A stretch of 64,000 nt of DNA from Sinohyriopsis cumingii (lineage: Eukaryota; Mollusca; Bivalvia; Unionida; Unionidae): contig JAPYKE020000037.1 in assembly GCA_028554795.2 (NCBI GenBank), forward strand, positions 1,744,501 to 1,808,500. The letters run 5' to 3'. Numbering within the stretch: position 1 is the stretch's first letter; every line of letters begins with the position of its first letter. The translations under genes and the position numbers were made by a program. Shown here in pieces: positions 31,367 through 43,699 of the stretch. The notes below the pieces were generated by a model, which made no database searches, was not told where the DNA came from, and worked only from the letters and a program-made list of their open reading frames with translations.

Positions 31367-33668
31367 CTTATTAATAACCATGATGTGTATCCAATGTTCT
31401 CTTCTAGAGCATACTATGTTGTACATAAAGCTTATTAATAACCATGATGTATGTCCAATGTTCTCTTCTAGGATATACTATGTTCTACATAAAGCTTATT
31501 AATAACCATGCTGTGTGTCCAATGTTCTCTTCTAGGACATACTATGTTGTACATAAATCTTATTAATAACTATCATGTGTGTCCAATGTTCTCTTCTAGG
31601 ACATACTATGTTGTACAGAAAGCTTATTAATAACCATTATGTGTGTCCAATGTTCTCTTCTAGAACATGCTATGTTGTACATAAAGCATATTAATAACCA
31701 GGATGTGGGCCCAATGTTCTCTTCTAGGACATACCATGTTGTACATAAAACTTATTAATAACCAGGATGTGTGTCCAATGTTCTCTTCTAGGACATACCA
31801 TGTTGTACATAAAACTTATTAATAACCAGGATGTGTGTCCAATGTTCTCTTCTAGAGCATACTATGTTGTACATACATCTTATTAATAACCATCATGTGT
31901 GTCCAATGTTCTCTTCTAGAACATACCATGTTGTACATAAAGCTTATTAATAACCAGGATGTGTGTCCAATGTTCTCTTCTAGGACATACTATGTTGTAC
32001 ATAAAGCTTATTAACAACGATGATGTATGTCCAATGTTCTCTTCTAGGACATACTATGTTGTACATAAATCTTATTAATAACCATGATGTGTGTCCAATG
32101 TTCTCTTCTAGAACATGCTATGTTGTACAGAAAGCTTATTAATAACCATTATGTGTGTCCAATGTTCTCTTCTAGAACATGCTATGTTGTACATAAAGCA
32201 TATTAATAACCAGGATGTGTGCCCAATGTTCTCTTCTAGGACATACCATGTTGTACATAAAACTTATTAATAACCAGGATGTGTGTCCAATGTTCTCTTC
32301 TAGAGCATACTATGTTGTACATACATCTTATTAATAACCATCATGTGTGTCCAATGTTCTCTTCTAGAACATACCATGTTGTACATAAAGCTTATTAATA
32401 ACCAGGATGTGTGTCCAATGTTCTCTTCTAGGACATACTATGTTGTACATAAAGTTTATTAATAACGATGATGTATGTCCAACGTTCTCTTCTAGAACAT
32501 GCTGTGTTGCACATAAAGCTTATTAATAACCAGGATGTGTGTCCAATATTCTCTTCTAGAACATGCTATGTTGTACATAAAGCATATTAATAACCAGGAT
32601 GTGTGCCCAATGTTCTCTTCTAGGACATACCATGTTGTACATAAAACTTATTAATAACCAGGATGTGTGTCCAATGTTCTCTTCTAGGACATACTATGTT
32701 GTACATAAAGCTTATTAATAACGATGATGTATGTCCAATGTTCTCTTCTAGGACATACTATGTTGTACATAAATCTTATTAATAACCATGATGTGTGTCC
32801 AATGTTCTCTTCTAGAGCATACTATGTTGCACATAAATCTTATTAATAACCATGATGTGTGTCCAATGTTCTCTTCTAGAACATGCTGTGTTGTACATAA
32901 AGCTTATTTATAACCAGGATGTGTGTCCAATGTTCTCTTCTAGAACATGCTATGTTGTACATAAAGCATATTAATCACCAGGATGTGTGTCCAATGTTCT
33001 CTTCTAGAACATGCTATGTTGTACATAAAGCATATTAATCACCAGGATGTGTGTCCAATGTTCTCTTCTAGGACATACTGTGTTGCACATAAAGCTTATT
33101 AATAACCATGATATGTGTCCAATGTTCTCTTCTAGAGCATACTATGTTCTACATAAATCTTATTAATAACCATCGTGTGTGTCCAATGTTCTCTTCTAGA
33201 ACATGCTGTGTTGTACATAAAACTTATTAATAACCAGGATGTGTGTCCAATTTTCTCTTCTAGAACATGCTATGTTGTACATAAAGCATATTAATAACCA
33301 GGATGTGTGTCCAGTGTTCTCTTCTAGAAAATGCTGTGTTGTTCATAAAGCATATTAATAACGAGGATGTGTCCAATGTTCTCTACTAGAAAATGCTATG
33401 TTGTACATAAAGTATATTAATAACCATGATGTGTGTCCGATGTTCTTTTCTAGAACATGCTATGCTGTACATAAAGCTTATTAATAACCATGATGTGTGT
33501 CCAATGTTCTCTTCTAGAACATGCTATGTTTTATATAAAGCATATTAATAACCAGGATGTGTGTCCAATGTTCTCTTCTAGAACATACTACGTTGTACAT
33601 AAAGCATATTAATAACCATGATGTGTGTCCGATATTCTCTTTTAGAACATACTATGTTGTACATAAAG
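31367..33668 (+). repeat. 64-bp satellite array, 36 tandem copies, with higher-order structure
   Basis: The monomer starts CTTATTAATAACC, goes through GTGTGTCCAATGTTCTCTTCTAG and ends ACATACTATGTTGTACATAAAG. The period is exactly 64 bp; the array length of 2302 equals 36 x 64 minus one 2-bp deletion that can be seen near 33370 (GATGTGTCC in place of GATGTGTGTCC). Monomers differ at a few fixed positions. Marked variants recur at multiples of 64: ACATACATCT at 31871 and 32319 (7 units apart), TTGTACAGAA at 31611 and 32123 (8 units), ACGATGATGTATGTCC near 32018, 32466 and 32722. So blocks of 4 to 8 monomers were duplicated together. Each unit has the palindrome TTATTAATAA and a pyrimidine tract followed by AG. 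Confidence 0.95.
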
Positions 33669-33669
33669 A

Positions 33670-34940
33670 TTTGCCATGAACTACATTATAAAGAAAACAC
33701 ATAAGTTACACCATAACTACTGTACCCTCAATCACACACAAGGGTCAAGCACACAAACAAATTTTAATATACATAACATAATACAAAATAGACTTTTTTC
33801 TTGTTTTCCTTATCCGAACTGTATATGTTCTATATTTGTGCAAAGTATTGCAAAACTATCACCAAACGTGGCATGCTGCAATTTCTAGATACTGGGCAAG
33901 TTACAAGTACGGGCATTACATATAGAAAATTTATTGCTGGATTGTGATTTGGATTTTGTCTGGATTTCTCAAATTGAATGCAATATTAAACTTTTCTTAT
34001 TCATTAATTAATTCATTAATTCAGAGAGCAGAACGCTATTTGTAATCTGTAATCTCCGAATATATTTGTAACTATGGGTTTCTACATCTTGTCTTTTAAA
34101 TATGTTTGATGTTCGTACCAAATTCATTTGTGTTACCAAGCACTCACGGATCGACTCATATCGTGAGTGTCTTACATTCAAGTTCATTTTCAGAGAAATT
34201 TGTCAGATTCCCCCACTAGAAGCATAGCTTGTGCATTCACTTTTGAGCTTTATTTCTTATTGTAGATTTGTACAAAATATTATTTAAATAACATCTTCCT
34301 AAATTCCTTAGAAAATAAATGATCAATGAAACAATCTCAAGCTCACAAACATTTGTACGGGCAGCATATGAAAAATAATTTGAAAACTTAAACGTTTGTC
34401 TAATATTTGCGACTACAGACAAATATAAAAATGACTTAGTTTATATTGCACTGTTAAAAATTGATTTCGCTTGCTCAATATTGTTCCTCAAGGAAAAGGC
34501 AACCAAAAAAAACCCCACAATAAAGCACAACACCCATAGCCAACTAAATATCAATCTCATTAATTTTCAGAAATGTTACATTTTTCCAATCTTTACTGAT
34601 AACGCTCAGGTCCGGTATAGTAGAGTAAAACAATGCGTGCAATATACGTTTTATAATACTGTTAATTCAAGTTTACTGAGTATGTAGCTGAAAATATATT
34701 TATGTATGCAGCAGATTGTGTAAGCAACATACATTTTAACGGTGAGAATAAATGTACAAATTAAAACATATGACCAGTGTGAGCACTCTTTTATCAGACT
34801 GTTTATAGCTGAAACCCTAGTTCTGAACTTTGACGACATCATGATTTTTACCACCCACCCCCAAGTCCTCACTCGGGTTAGTCTAAGAAAATATAAAAAC
34901 AACACTTTGTTGAGTCGCATATACAGTTGCCTGAGCTGCT
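33670..34940. other. No recognised feature
   Basis: A+T-rich flank between the satellite and the second Maverick-like region. Short frames (33676-33888, 34651-34942) show no motif. Confidence 0.4.
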
Positions 34941-34949
34941 GATGAAGTT

Positions 34950-35330
34950 TATCAAAATCAATAAAGATTTATCGTGGAGCGGATCCTGCTGTCTGACATC
35001 TGAAAAACCTGATCAACGAAAGTGATTTCATCCTCATATTACTCGCTAAGACAGCAGCGATCAAACAAGAAGCTGATTTTGCTGCAGCAAAGATAGGTCG
35101 CATTTGTGTACGGTCGCTTGATCAAGATCGAGTCAAAGATCATTATCATCTAATTGGAACGTTCAGCACATAACAACTATAATTTGAAATATACAATTGG
35201 TTCCTGCTGTCTTTCAACATTTCAGAGGATATCATTCTCATATTATCGTTGAAGCCAATACTCTAGATGTCGATCAAGAACCTACTGCGACTTACAAACA
35301 TGCAAGCATCTGACGCAGAAATATTTCTTA
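34950..35330 (+). pseudogene. Degraded Maverick-type PolB fragment (exonuclease region)
   Basis: Around 35138-35250 the + strand reads DHYHLIGTF, then NYNLKYTI and STF, then GYHSHIIVEA in neighbouring frames. This succession matches the DHDH-L-G, N-LKY and GYDSHLI blocks of the exonuclease domain of Maverick/Polinton and adintovirus polymerases. The pieces are separated by stops and frame changes, and the palm motifs A to C are not found downstream. It marks the left part of the second element. Confidence 0.55.
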
Positions 35331-35334
35331 TCTC

Positions 35335-38098
35335 TGTGTTTGTTATACTGACCTCCGACTTGCCCGTTAAAGATTTTTATCCACGCGTAAAGATTTTTAT
35401 AAAATAGTAAGTTCATTCGAGTTGTGATGCTCAATCGCTGATATATCTGAAATAGACTTTTTTGGTATCATTATCGACATCAAACACGTTAATATATCCT
35501 ATTAATTTGAGATTGTTTTGTTTTCCAAACGTTGGAAGTTGATTCTCAGCAATCAGGAAAGTCAATTTCGTTAAAAATATTTATTGTTAACATGACAACT
35601 ATAATTCGATACTCTGTCAAAGTTTTCAGCTGCAAATAACGCCGATAATATAGTTCAATGAAAGCACCTGTCGTCACTGTTCTTGATATTTACACAACAT
35701 TTTGATACTTCTTGTTTATCTGGCAGCCCGACATATGATCTACTTCGCAGCGGATTATATAATATTTTTGATGTTGTGTACTCGCCGATTTTCTTCCGTA
35801 TTTCCGGAAATATATTATTTAGCATCGATATCAAATCTGTCCCAGTTAATATTCGACGAGAGTAGGATTTGATAAAAAGATCAGCGAATTTCTCGAGTTG
35901 CTGTCGTTGAGATTCTTGAATCCCAGAAGATATATTTATCATAGAAAACTGAACATAAAACTGCACTCTTATATTCAGACTCTCGATTGTGCGCGAGAAG
36001 CTTGGATTTAATTGTTGGCGGAAGCAGAAGATACTAACTGTAGGCAGAAAAAATTATGAGAACAAGTTTATTATCAAATTTCTATCTGTTATCGAACCCA
36101 ACAAATGCAATTGCAATTGTTTTAGATTGATAATTTTTTTTTTGTCGAGAATAAACTTCGTTTTGCGATATCACTCAATTAGAACATCGCTATATAAATA
36201 TTGGGTCACATTTCTCTAATAGCCTGGTACGAGAATGTCAATTAGGGAAATATAAATGTTATTATTATAAGATGAACACAATTATGCTTAATGGACTTAA
36301 ACCAACGGTTAGTGAACAGGAGATATTCTACGTTCACCAGAAGTGCAACTGCTATGCTGAAAATATGCCCGGGGTGGTGATTAATCATATTACTAAATCT
36401 TCGTTCGGAATTAGAAATCCAGCGGGTTATGCAGTTCCAGTATCAAGATGATAGTGATTACGTTGAAATGTTCTTACACAAATTTATTTTTACTTGTTTT
36501 GTGATGAGATACCAACGGGAATGCGATTGTATCATGTGAATGGACATGTCACTGACAATAATATCGCCAACTTGCCATTGCAAGATCCGTAAGAGACTAA
36601 CGACAGAGGTGTTTTCAGAAATATCTGAACAATAAAAGGTATTGGTCTTATTAATAATAGTGGGTATTTGCAGGTCATGGTGAGAGGTACACAAACTAAT
36701 CAATATTTATATTAATTTCATAGGTTCGTGTTTTAGCAACAAACCTTAATGCAAATGAGGAAACAGCATTTTCATCAACATCAGCAGCAGCTAAGCATGT
36801 TAATATTTTTAAGGCATGAGTAAAAAATGGTGCTGATGGCATCACAACATCCGCCTTCTCAAAAACAAGTGACGATAGAATTTTCTTTCATAACAAATCA
36901 ACTGCTGTTTAAAATGTTTGTGATAACGTTTCTTGATAGACTGAAATCAATATTTTAGGTTGAAGTTTTTTATCTTATTCAACTAGAAATTATCCGTATC
37001 GTCCTCAACATTGCTGAGCAAGATAAAAAAAACACAAATTTCTGTTCTACTCTAGCATTGCTGTCGCAGCGTATCACCATATTGTCTTAATAATCATCAT
37101 TAAATTAGGGTGCTTTGCATTCCACTGCTAGCAGTTTATTCGCAGATCAATTATGATAATGTTTCTGAAATCTTCCTTTGTCAAACAACAGTGGGCCCAT
37201 TTCATAACAGCATCCCTGACATATCAAACAAATATTTGTATTTCGCAAGTTCTGATACCACAACATCTGTTAGTAGCATACCAAACACCGAGTAAGGATC
37301 GTATTTAACGATAAAATTCACATATTTTTCTTTTCTGTATTTTTCATTGCTCATAAAAAAACTTGACATAGTCGAATAACAGGAACATATTTAAGATTTT
37401 AGCTCTGACGATGATTCTTATTTCGTCCTCAGTTTTATTACAGTAATTAGATAAAAATCTTATGTATAAGCGATGTCCCAAACAACTTTTTCGCTTGTCA
37501 CATCTTTTCTCTGATATCGATCGTGATACTGTAGAGTGCAAGCACTCCGAGTGTGAATTACATCAGGATATTGAAAACCTAAAAACTGTTAGCAGTATCA
37601 AGTTCGATCTAGAAACGTATTTCATGTCGTCAGGACAAATATGCTGATGAACCAGGTATGATACCTCAAGATGAACAAGTTTATGTCACGGTACAATGTA
37701 ATAAATACACCTTGCTAATAAGATTAAAATTGTTAATTTTACTATCTCTGAGCATCAGATATTCTGGGAGATGTTAAAGCAGTTCTTGAATGGTAAACAG
37801 CTAGACGTGTATGGTCGTCAAAAAAATATATATTTTTGATTTTCTGTTTGCTAAGATTTTTAACCTGATGGGAGAGTGCGAGCACTCTGCACTAACAACA
37901 ACACGAAGAAAACGTTTGATATCATTATGCAGGCCAGTGAAACTTAAGTCTGTCTTTATGAAATTCGAAAAGATTTATAGTGACTGGATTGCTAGCGATT
38001 TAATTAAAGATTTATCATATCTCTAGTTGGTGTCCAACTATTAAAACTGTCACTATAACCTCTCCATTTAGCTAAACTTCGCTTATCTTTCCTTGCTA
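35335..38098. other. Second Maverick-like element: undeciphered segment with coding-like scraps
   Basis: A + strand frame at about 36270-36453 (it includes QEIFYVHQKCNCYAENMPG and ends TGATAG) and a block at 36720-36810 look protein-coding in composition, as do - strand 35655-35966 and + strand 37462-37647 and 37811-38026, but I do not recognise any family. They sit between the PolB scrap and the integrase, so they are likely decayed element genes. Two short GAGTGC-AGCACTC palindromes lie at 37534 and 37874. Confidence 0.4.
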
Positions 38099-39010
38099 TT
38101 ACTCGCTCGATGACGAATATATCCTACTCTGTTTACTGCAGCTCATATTCGTAAAATCTTCCAATAATTTCGTCTCCGGGATTATAATTCCGGCTAGATC
38201 CTTCAGGATATACGGAACAGGTATTGTTGTTAAAATTTTATCCACAACAAATTCTTTCTCGGACCAGTTTGGAGTGAGTCCGTTTTCGAATGTTTTCTTC
38301 ACTAACGAAATTCTAACACGATCACAGACTTTAAACATGTACCTAATCTCATTCACCAGCAATGGATTTTTAACTGATTTGTTGGGCGACATTCCAAGTG
38401 TTTTATGTTTAGTGTTATTGTAATCAGGTACAATCTCAGGCAGATCATGAACATACCTGCTAATGTTTTAAGCTGTGAGTTGCTTATACATCCATTCTTT
38501 TAACGTGCAATTAGATCTCTCGACGTTGTCACATTTTCCTTCAATTCCAGTTATGTACTTGATTTTGTTCTAGAAACTGCTAGAGTTGCTTTTTTGAAAA
38601 CTCCGCTCCATGATCAGTCCAAATTTTGTTTGATTTCTTTCTGTGTTGATAATAATACCTAGCATCGCGTTATAGTCTTTCCTGTTAAATCTGCAACATG
38701 TGCATTAACGCGTATTTACTAAACACATCAACTACGTTCATCAGTTACCTTTCGATGTCGTTGTACGTAGCAATATTCGACATAATGGCAAGATCTATCG
38801 CCCAAATGTTATCAACTGCATTTGCGACAACCTTTCGTAGAGGAAACTTTTGTGTGGTTTGTGAAGTTGAGAAACGAGCGTCTCAAGTGCAAACGTGCTT
38901 TGCACTCCGCCATCTCCGAGCAGAGACTGAGACGCATCCGCCTTACCATGCCGTGTATTTTGCAAGCGGCATTGTCCCAATGCCAAGTTTATATTATGTT
39001 CCATTAATAT
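38099..39010 (-). pseudogene. Integrase of the second Maverick-like element
   Basis: From right to left on the - strand: an N-terminal basic part (38850-39004), then AIDLAIMSNIA with the first catalytic Asp (about 38780-38800) and VVDVFSKYALM (about 38710), then KIWTDHGAEFSK with the second Asp (about 38600-38640), NVERSNCTLK with the Glu (about 38520), and the C-terminal chromo/SH3-like part KVCDRVRISLVKKTFENG...TPNWSEKEFVV in the open stretch 38099-38392. The family is the Maverick/adintovirus integrase, but the subtype differs from that at 3 kb. At least three frame changes and several stops. Confidence 0.78.
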
Positions 39011-39538
39011 CTTGGACTAGTTTACGATTAATTCGCTCTCGCAGCCGGTGAAATAAGTCGCCTTTCGGATGCATATCATTTAGCTAATTAATCATAATAC
39101 GATCACAACCAGATTTATCGTTTTCGTAGTCACGTTAACTTATATCGTGACGCACACCGATTTCATCAACCTAATTATCCTGTTCTCCTTCTGGACTTGG
39201 ATTGTCATTTTCATCAATTTGTTTACCCAGCGGATTCCAAGGACCAGTTTACCTATGAAATGACAATGTCCATACTTTGCTGGGTCTCGGGAAATTGCCA
39301 ATTAACTTATGAATATCTAAGCTATATCAGATTACAGCTCGTTGATTACCACAAACACTTTTCAGTATTAGTCTGTTATTTTTAGTTGTTTCCATATGTT
39401 CTTTTGTGTTTACTGTTTTACTTCTGCACTTCAGGCAATACGTAGTCATTTTTCTATACTGCTATGTTAGATAAAAGTGCCATTTTTGTCGCTTTCCAAA
39501 CTTGGTTTATTTGTAAACTTTATTATAAATTTCAGATA

Positions 39539-40022
39539 ATCACCCATACCTCAAGCGGACTGCTTCGCACTCGGGGATGCTTGTATCCCTGACATTTGTT
39601 TGACAACAATATCCACAAGCTGCAATTTGTTCCAACTGACTGAAGTTGATTAGAAGAGTAATTATTTTTTTGTATTTATTCGATGATAGCACATACTGTT
39701 TGATAACAATACTCCGAGGTAGACCAAACTAATAAAACAATTTGTTGTTGCAAAGTGCTACCCAATGTGTACCAGATCCATCATTAAAATTTTTAATATT
39801 TATTATACAGCTTGCTGCAGCTGTTGGCAGAGAGTGGAGCTCTCCTTGTGTTGATTGGACCACTAGCGATCTGAGTTCATCTTTTGAAAATACTCCGATA
39901 AATTCGTTGATATCTTTCAGTTTATGTAGAATCTTAAAGTTGTTTAACGGCGGGTACCAGGTAGCATTAGTTTTCTCCCACGTCGTATTCGTAAGTAAAC
40001 GTTCCCGTTTTCCGGCTAGCAA
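39539..40022 (-). pseudogene. Adenain-like cysteine maturation protease
   Basis: The open part (39729-40022) reads FIGVFSKDELRSLV, then IINIKNFNDGSGTHWVALCNNK, holding the catalytic His of the GTHW motif. After a TAG at 39729-39731 the same frame continues FGLPRSIVIKQYVLSSNK, then a Gln-containing stretch and ACGYCC with the nucleophile Cys (about 39603-39620). Order His, Gln, Cys is that of adenovirus-type proteases, which in Maverick elements cleave capsid precursors. The Asp/DSFG segment seems deleted at the stop. Confidence 0.8.
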
Positions 40023-40106
40023 TGGCCCTATGAATCAATTAGACCACTTTTCATTTTATTCTTTGCTGTTTCGTTGCTGTTTTACGTTTCCCAGGCATTG
40101 CTTAAT

Positions 40107-40337
40107 TTAATTGTTAGACAAAATCACTAGATTACTGTTTGATACCGTCACCGGAAAGAGCCTTTTTAGTTGCTCTGGATATTGTATACGACGTCCAGCT
40201 ATTTCTAATATTCCTAGTACTGGCGCTAATTTCGGTAGTACCGTTTTTACAATACTTGCTACTGCAGGTTCCAGAAAACCAACACTTTTTTCTTTACTTC
40301 GAGCCATTGCAGTAACTTGTACTGCTAATAAATTCAA
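40107..40337 (-). pseudogene. Small hydrophobic virion-type protein
   Basis: A 76-codon frame with a basic start (MARSKEKS) and the hydrophobic helix-like stretch VASIVKTVLPKLAPVLGIL, followed by a Pro/Leu region. Its position between the protease and major capsid genes fits the small membrane-active or pX-like protein of Maverick/adintovirus elements, but sequence alone does not prove this. Confidence 0.4.
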
Positions 40338-40729
40338 AACGGTTTTTGCACTCGTATTGTATTGATTTTTCTTTGCTTTAGTGTAAGTTTTGCTGGCAGA
40401 ACGCCAAGCTTTCCGAAGTCTGTCTTCAATGAAACTAACTGTCGTTTAATGATAGCTTATGTTAGTTTTCAAACTTGTCCCGGCGATACGTTTATCTCGT
40501 GTATAATATATCTTCTATGTATTTTATTTTCTTTTTAGTAAAAAAAATCATACCGCCGTCATTTTGCCTTTTGTTAGAAAATCAGTAAATTCCGCTGCAG
40601 CCTAGAAAATCAATACACTCTTGCTTTAGAGTGCAAAGCACTTCAAGTTCCGAACACCTCACACACCTGGTTAGTGATACTTTCTAGAAAAATCAATACA
40701 TTCTACCGCTTGTCTGATACAAATTGTAT

Positions 40730-41578
40730 TGCTCACACTTGGATAGTCATTCTGCCCATGATAGAATCGATTGTAATGAATCTATCAGATACAATTGGCA
40801 CATAAGTGTAATAATTAACAGCTCCTGGAATCCCTCCCAATGTCCATATAATCTCCATATCACAGGTTGATCCAATAGCTCGTTCAGAGTGTTTTCATAC
40901 GTCAAAGTAAAATATCGGATAAAGTTTCCTAAACTCTTGGAGTGAAATTGGAGATCCACTTTTAGAATCCTGATACTTTTGCATTGCTTCCATAAGATAG
41001 ATGTAAGCACGAGATATATTTCTATAGCTAATGCTGCAGCATTAGCTGCAAAGTTGTATTCGATTGCTTGTTAGGATAATGTTAAATATTTAATCTGACA
41101 AATATTCGTTTGAAACCTGGACTGTTAAATACAGAATCGTTTTCTAGTCGATTATTAAGTATGTCTTGTCGCTGAAACACGATAAATATGTGTCCTGGTA
41201 ACCGCTCGCTTGGCGTTGATGTTATCAGCCATATTTTATCAGTCGAATTTGGTGATGCTGTTTGATAAGTTTTATTTTGCATGAAATACAATTTCTTGGT
41301 AAACGTAGTCAACTTCGCCTCAGGTTCGATTGTTATATCGACAGATGGAACCACTCGTGGCATCCACAGCGCTAGTCTTAAAATTACAAACTGAAAATTA
41401 TTAACAGCATTACCAGGAGCTGTACCAGCAACAGCAACAGTTCTCATAAAACAATCGCTTTGATCAGCTCGTGCAAGTATAAACGTATATTTTATACCGC
41501 GAAATCCATTATTATAGTCGTTTCAAAGTCCAAATATTGTGCTAAGCTGCATCATAATTGTCATTTAAACATGATAGT

Positions 41579-41626
<48 letters not shown>

Positions 41627-42563
41627 GACTTTGTATAGCACCAAATCTTTAGTAGCTCTAAGCGCTTTCAAACATTAAACACCTAAAACATAAGAAATAA
41701 AAAAAATCATATATAATGATTGCAAACAACAACCACCATGAAATTAGAAAACATAAAACAAGCTGAAAATATTTAAAGTAGGAAACATTATTAGGTCTTA
41801 TATTTATTTTTCTTGAGTTATCGGCAAATTTTCGTGGTTTAGCGTTACGCTTATTATATGGTTGATTTTGAACAACAGTTTTATTTATTATACTATTTGA
41901 TACTGCTAACATTGCAGCTCAATCACCCACGGCTCCAGGAGGAGTAATGCAAAGAAAATTATAAGCAGCTATCAGCGAACTGCTTATAACATCTGCATTT
42001 GCATGTGCAGCTGGTGCAGTAATTCCAAATGTAGTGGAGTTTGCGATATTAAAATATCTTACTGTGACTGCTCTTGTAGCTGCATCAGCTCCAACAGCTC
42101 CAACATCAAGTGTATCAAAATAAACAAACTCGATTGAAACTGTGTTTCCAACTCCAGTATCTTTAAACCACATCATATTTGCTGTAAAAGATCGAGAGTA
42201 ATCACCGCTGAACGACACAACGTTAAGAAGTGTATTTGCTATTTGCAAGTACATATAAGTATCTTCTACAGTTTGATTAGCTAGATGATATCTTGCGCTT
42301 TTGAACAAACTCCAGTCGTAATTCACGATTGATACTTGATCATTAGCGGCAATGTAACGACCTGTTGCTGTTCTTATACTTCCACGTACTTCAATTACTG
42401 CTTCATGTGGTAATAGAAACATATTTACATCGTGTATATTAACCGTCCTGATGCCCTGCTTTTCAGGCTCGTTTGAATTGTCGTCCAGATACTCAACGTA
42501 TTCAAGTTATGTTGTTATCTGTCGTAATTTCCTCGGTCCGGTCAACGTATATTTTCTTCGACA
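40730..42563 (-). pseudogene. Double-jelly-roll major capsid protein, broken by an A+T-rich insertion
   Basis: The N-terminus starts near 42563 (MSKKIYVDRTEEITT), shifts frame near 42500, and is then open through 42422-41919 with HDVNMFLLPHEAVIEVRG, WSLFKSARYHLANQTVED and SFSGDYSRSFTANMMWFKDTG, the typical N-terminal jelly roll of Maverick/adintovirus capsids. From about 41545 it resumes with LSTIFGL, GIKYTFILARADQS and the open part 41082-41447 (FQFVILRLALWMPRVVPS, GHIFIVFQRQDILNN, FNSPGFKRIFVRLN). The end (about 40740-41000) has FRKLYPIFYFDV and MEIIWTLGGIPGAVNYYTY in shifted frames. Between about 41580 and 41912 lies sequence without capsid character, including a (TAA)n run. Confidence 0.85.
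41581..41623. repeat. (TAA)n microsatellite inside the capsid gene
   Basis: About 14 ATA/TAA units, followed by TGAGGACTTTG. It lies in the A+T-rich insertion that splits the major capsid gene. Confidence 0.9.
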
Positions 42564-42689
42564 TTTTATATCTTCTAATTGATGGATGAAATCCCCAGCG
42601 TTTTACACTAAAACGCGGCAACATCAACAATCCGCGACGCGGTTTGAGGTCGTGTTTTAGTTACTAATATTCTAATCATTTAGTGACGC

Positions 42690-43462
42690 CTTAGTATTTT
42701 CTGATGTCGGTGATATTTATAAATTCCATGTGCTATAGGCCTATCGCTTGCAATAGGTGCTCTTGGCAAAGTGACAGGCATTCCGCACATGGATTTTTCA
42801 TCAATATTGTGTCCTACTGATGTACCTCTTCGTTCTTTCATTTTGTTATACAAAACTGTCTGATAAAATTGAATGTTGTCAGCTAGCTAACTGATTGCAG
42901 ATGCAGATAATACAATTCCAGCGTCGTTGTGATAAGTGATATTTGAATTTCGACACTGACAGGACTGTAGATTATCTGTCTTGGATTTAGTTGCATTAGT
43001 GAACATGGCGGAACGTCAGTACTAAAGGAATAAATTGGTTATCCTTGGCTACCTCGTGCTGAATGCGGTCCAGTTACAATAGAGCGGTTTATTAAAATTG
43101 TGTTTATTTCTGTGATGCTGACAGATAATGCACTAACATAAGGTATTGTTGCAACTGTTGCAGATCCATGCTGTTGTTTACTGAATCCAAGTAATGATCC
43201 GATTGTATCTTGTTTACTGAGATCGATGAACAGGTTGTTTTTATTTAGTGTTACTCTTGATCGCGATATATTATCGCTTGAAATGAGCCCAAAATGATGG
43301 GATACCGCTGCTGCTAGTTGTTATAACATATTTTATTCTTCTGATGAGATCTGTAACGTTGTATGCCCCTTGTGGTATCTTAACATACTTCCAGTCGACA
43401 ACACCTTCTTTTCTTACTCTAAATGTAAAATCATCATTGATTTTAGCTTTAACATTTGCCAT
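42690..43462 (-). pseudogene. Minor capsid (penton-like) protein
   Basis: Starts at ATG 43462-43460: MANVKAKINDDFTFRVRKEG, WKYVKIPQGAYNVTDLIRRIK (open to 43271). Frames then change and continue with NNLFIDLSKQDTIGSLLGFSKQ (about 43190-43245), ATVATIPYVSALSVSITEIN (about 43085-43160) and TGPHSARGSQG (about 43040-43075). Near the end come NITYHNDAGIV and, after an in-frame TAG, FYQTVLYNKMKERRGTS and SMCGMPVTLPRAPIASDRP (to about 42720). It is just upstream of the major capsid gene, as in other Maverick elements where the minor capsid is a single jelly roll. Assignment rests on position and remembered family pattern. Confidence 0.65.
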
Positions 43463-43699
43463 TGAGTACTATGCTGTAGCTGATACTAGTCCTATTGATC
43501 ATCGCAGTAAAGTTCAAAAAGTAGGCTGCAAAATATAGAAACGTTTGCACTGTCCGCCATAGTCTGAGATGAGTCAAGCAGTAATGTAGTTGATAACATT
43601 TTTTTTTATCTGACAGATAAAATTTGGTGTGCTTTGCGGTTAATAAATCAAATCGCCGCGAATTAATTCGCTGTGATAAGATCACTATGTAAAATATAG

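Noticed and set aside
31367-33668. CRISPR-like array
   Set aside because: The whole 64-bp unit is repeated with scattered point variants; there are no unique spacers, and the host is an animal.
38698-39051. 117-codon + strand ORF
   Set aside because: Antisense to the decayed integrase core, whose catalytic motifs are read on the - strand.
39742-40110. 122-codon + strand ORF
   Set aside because: Antisense to the adenain-like protease.
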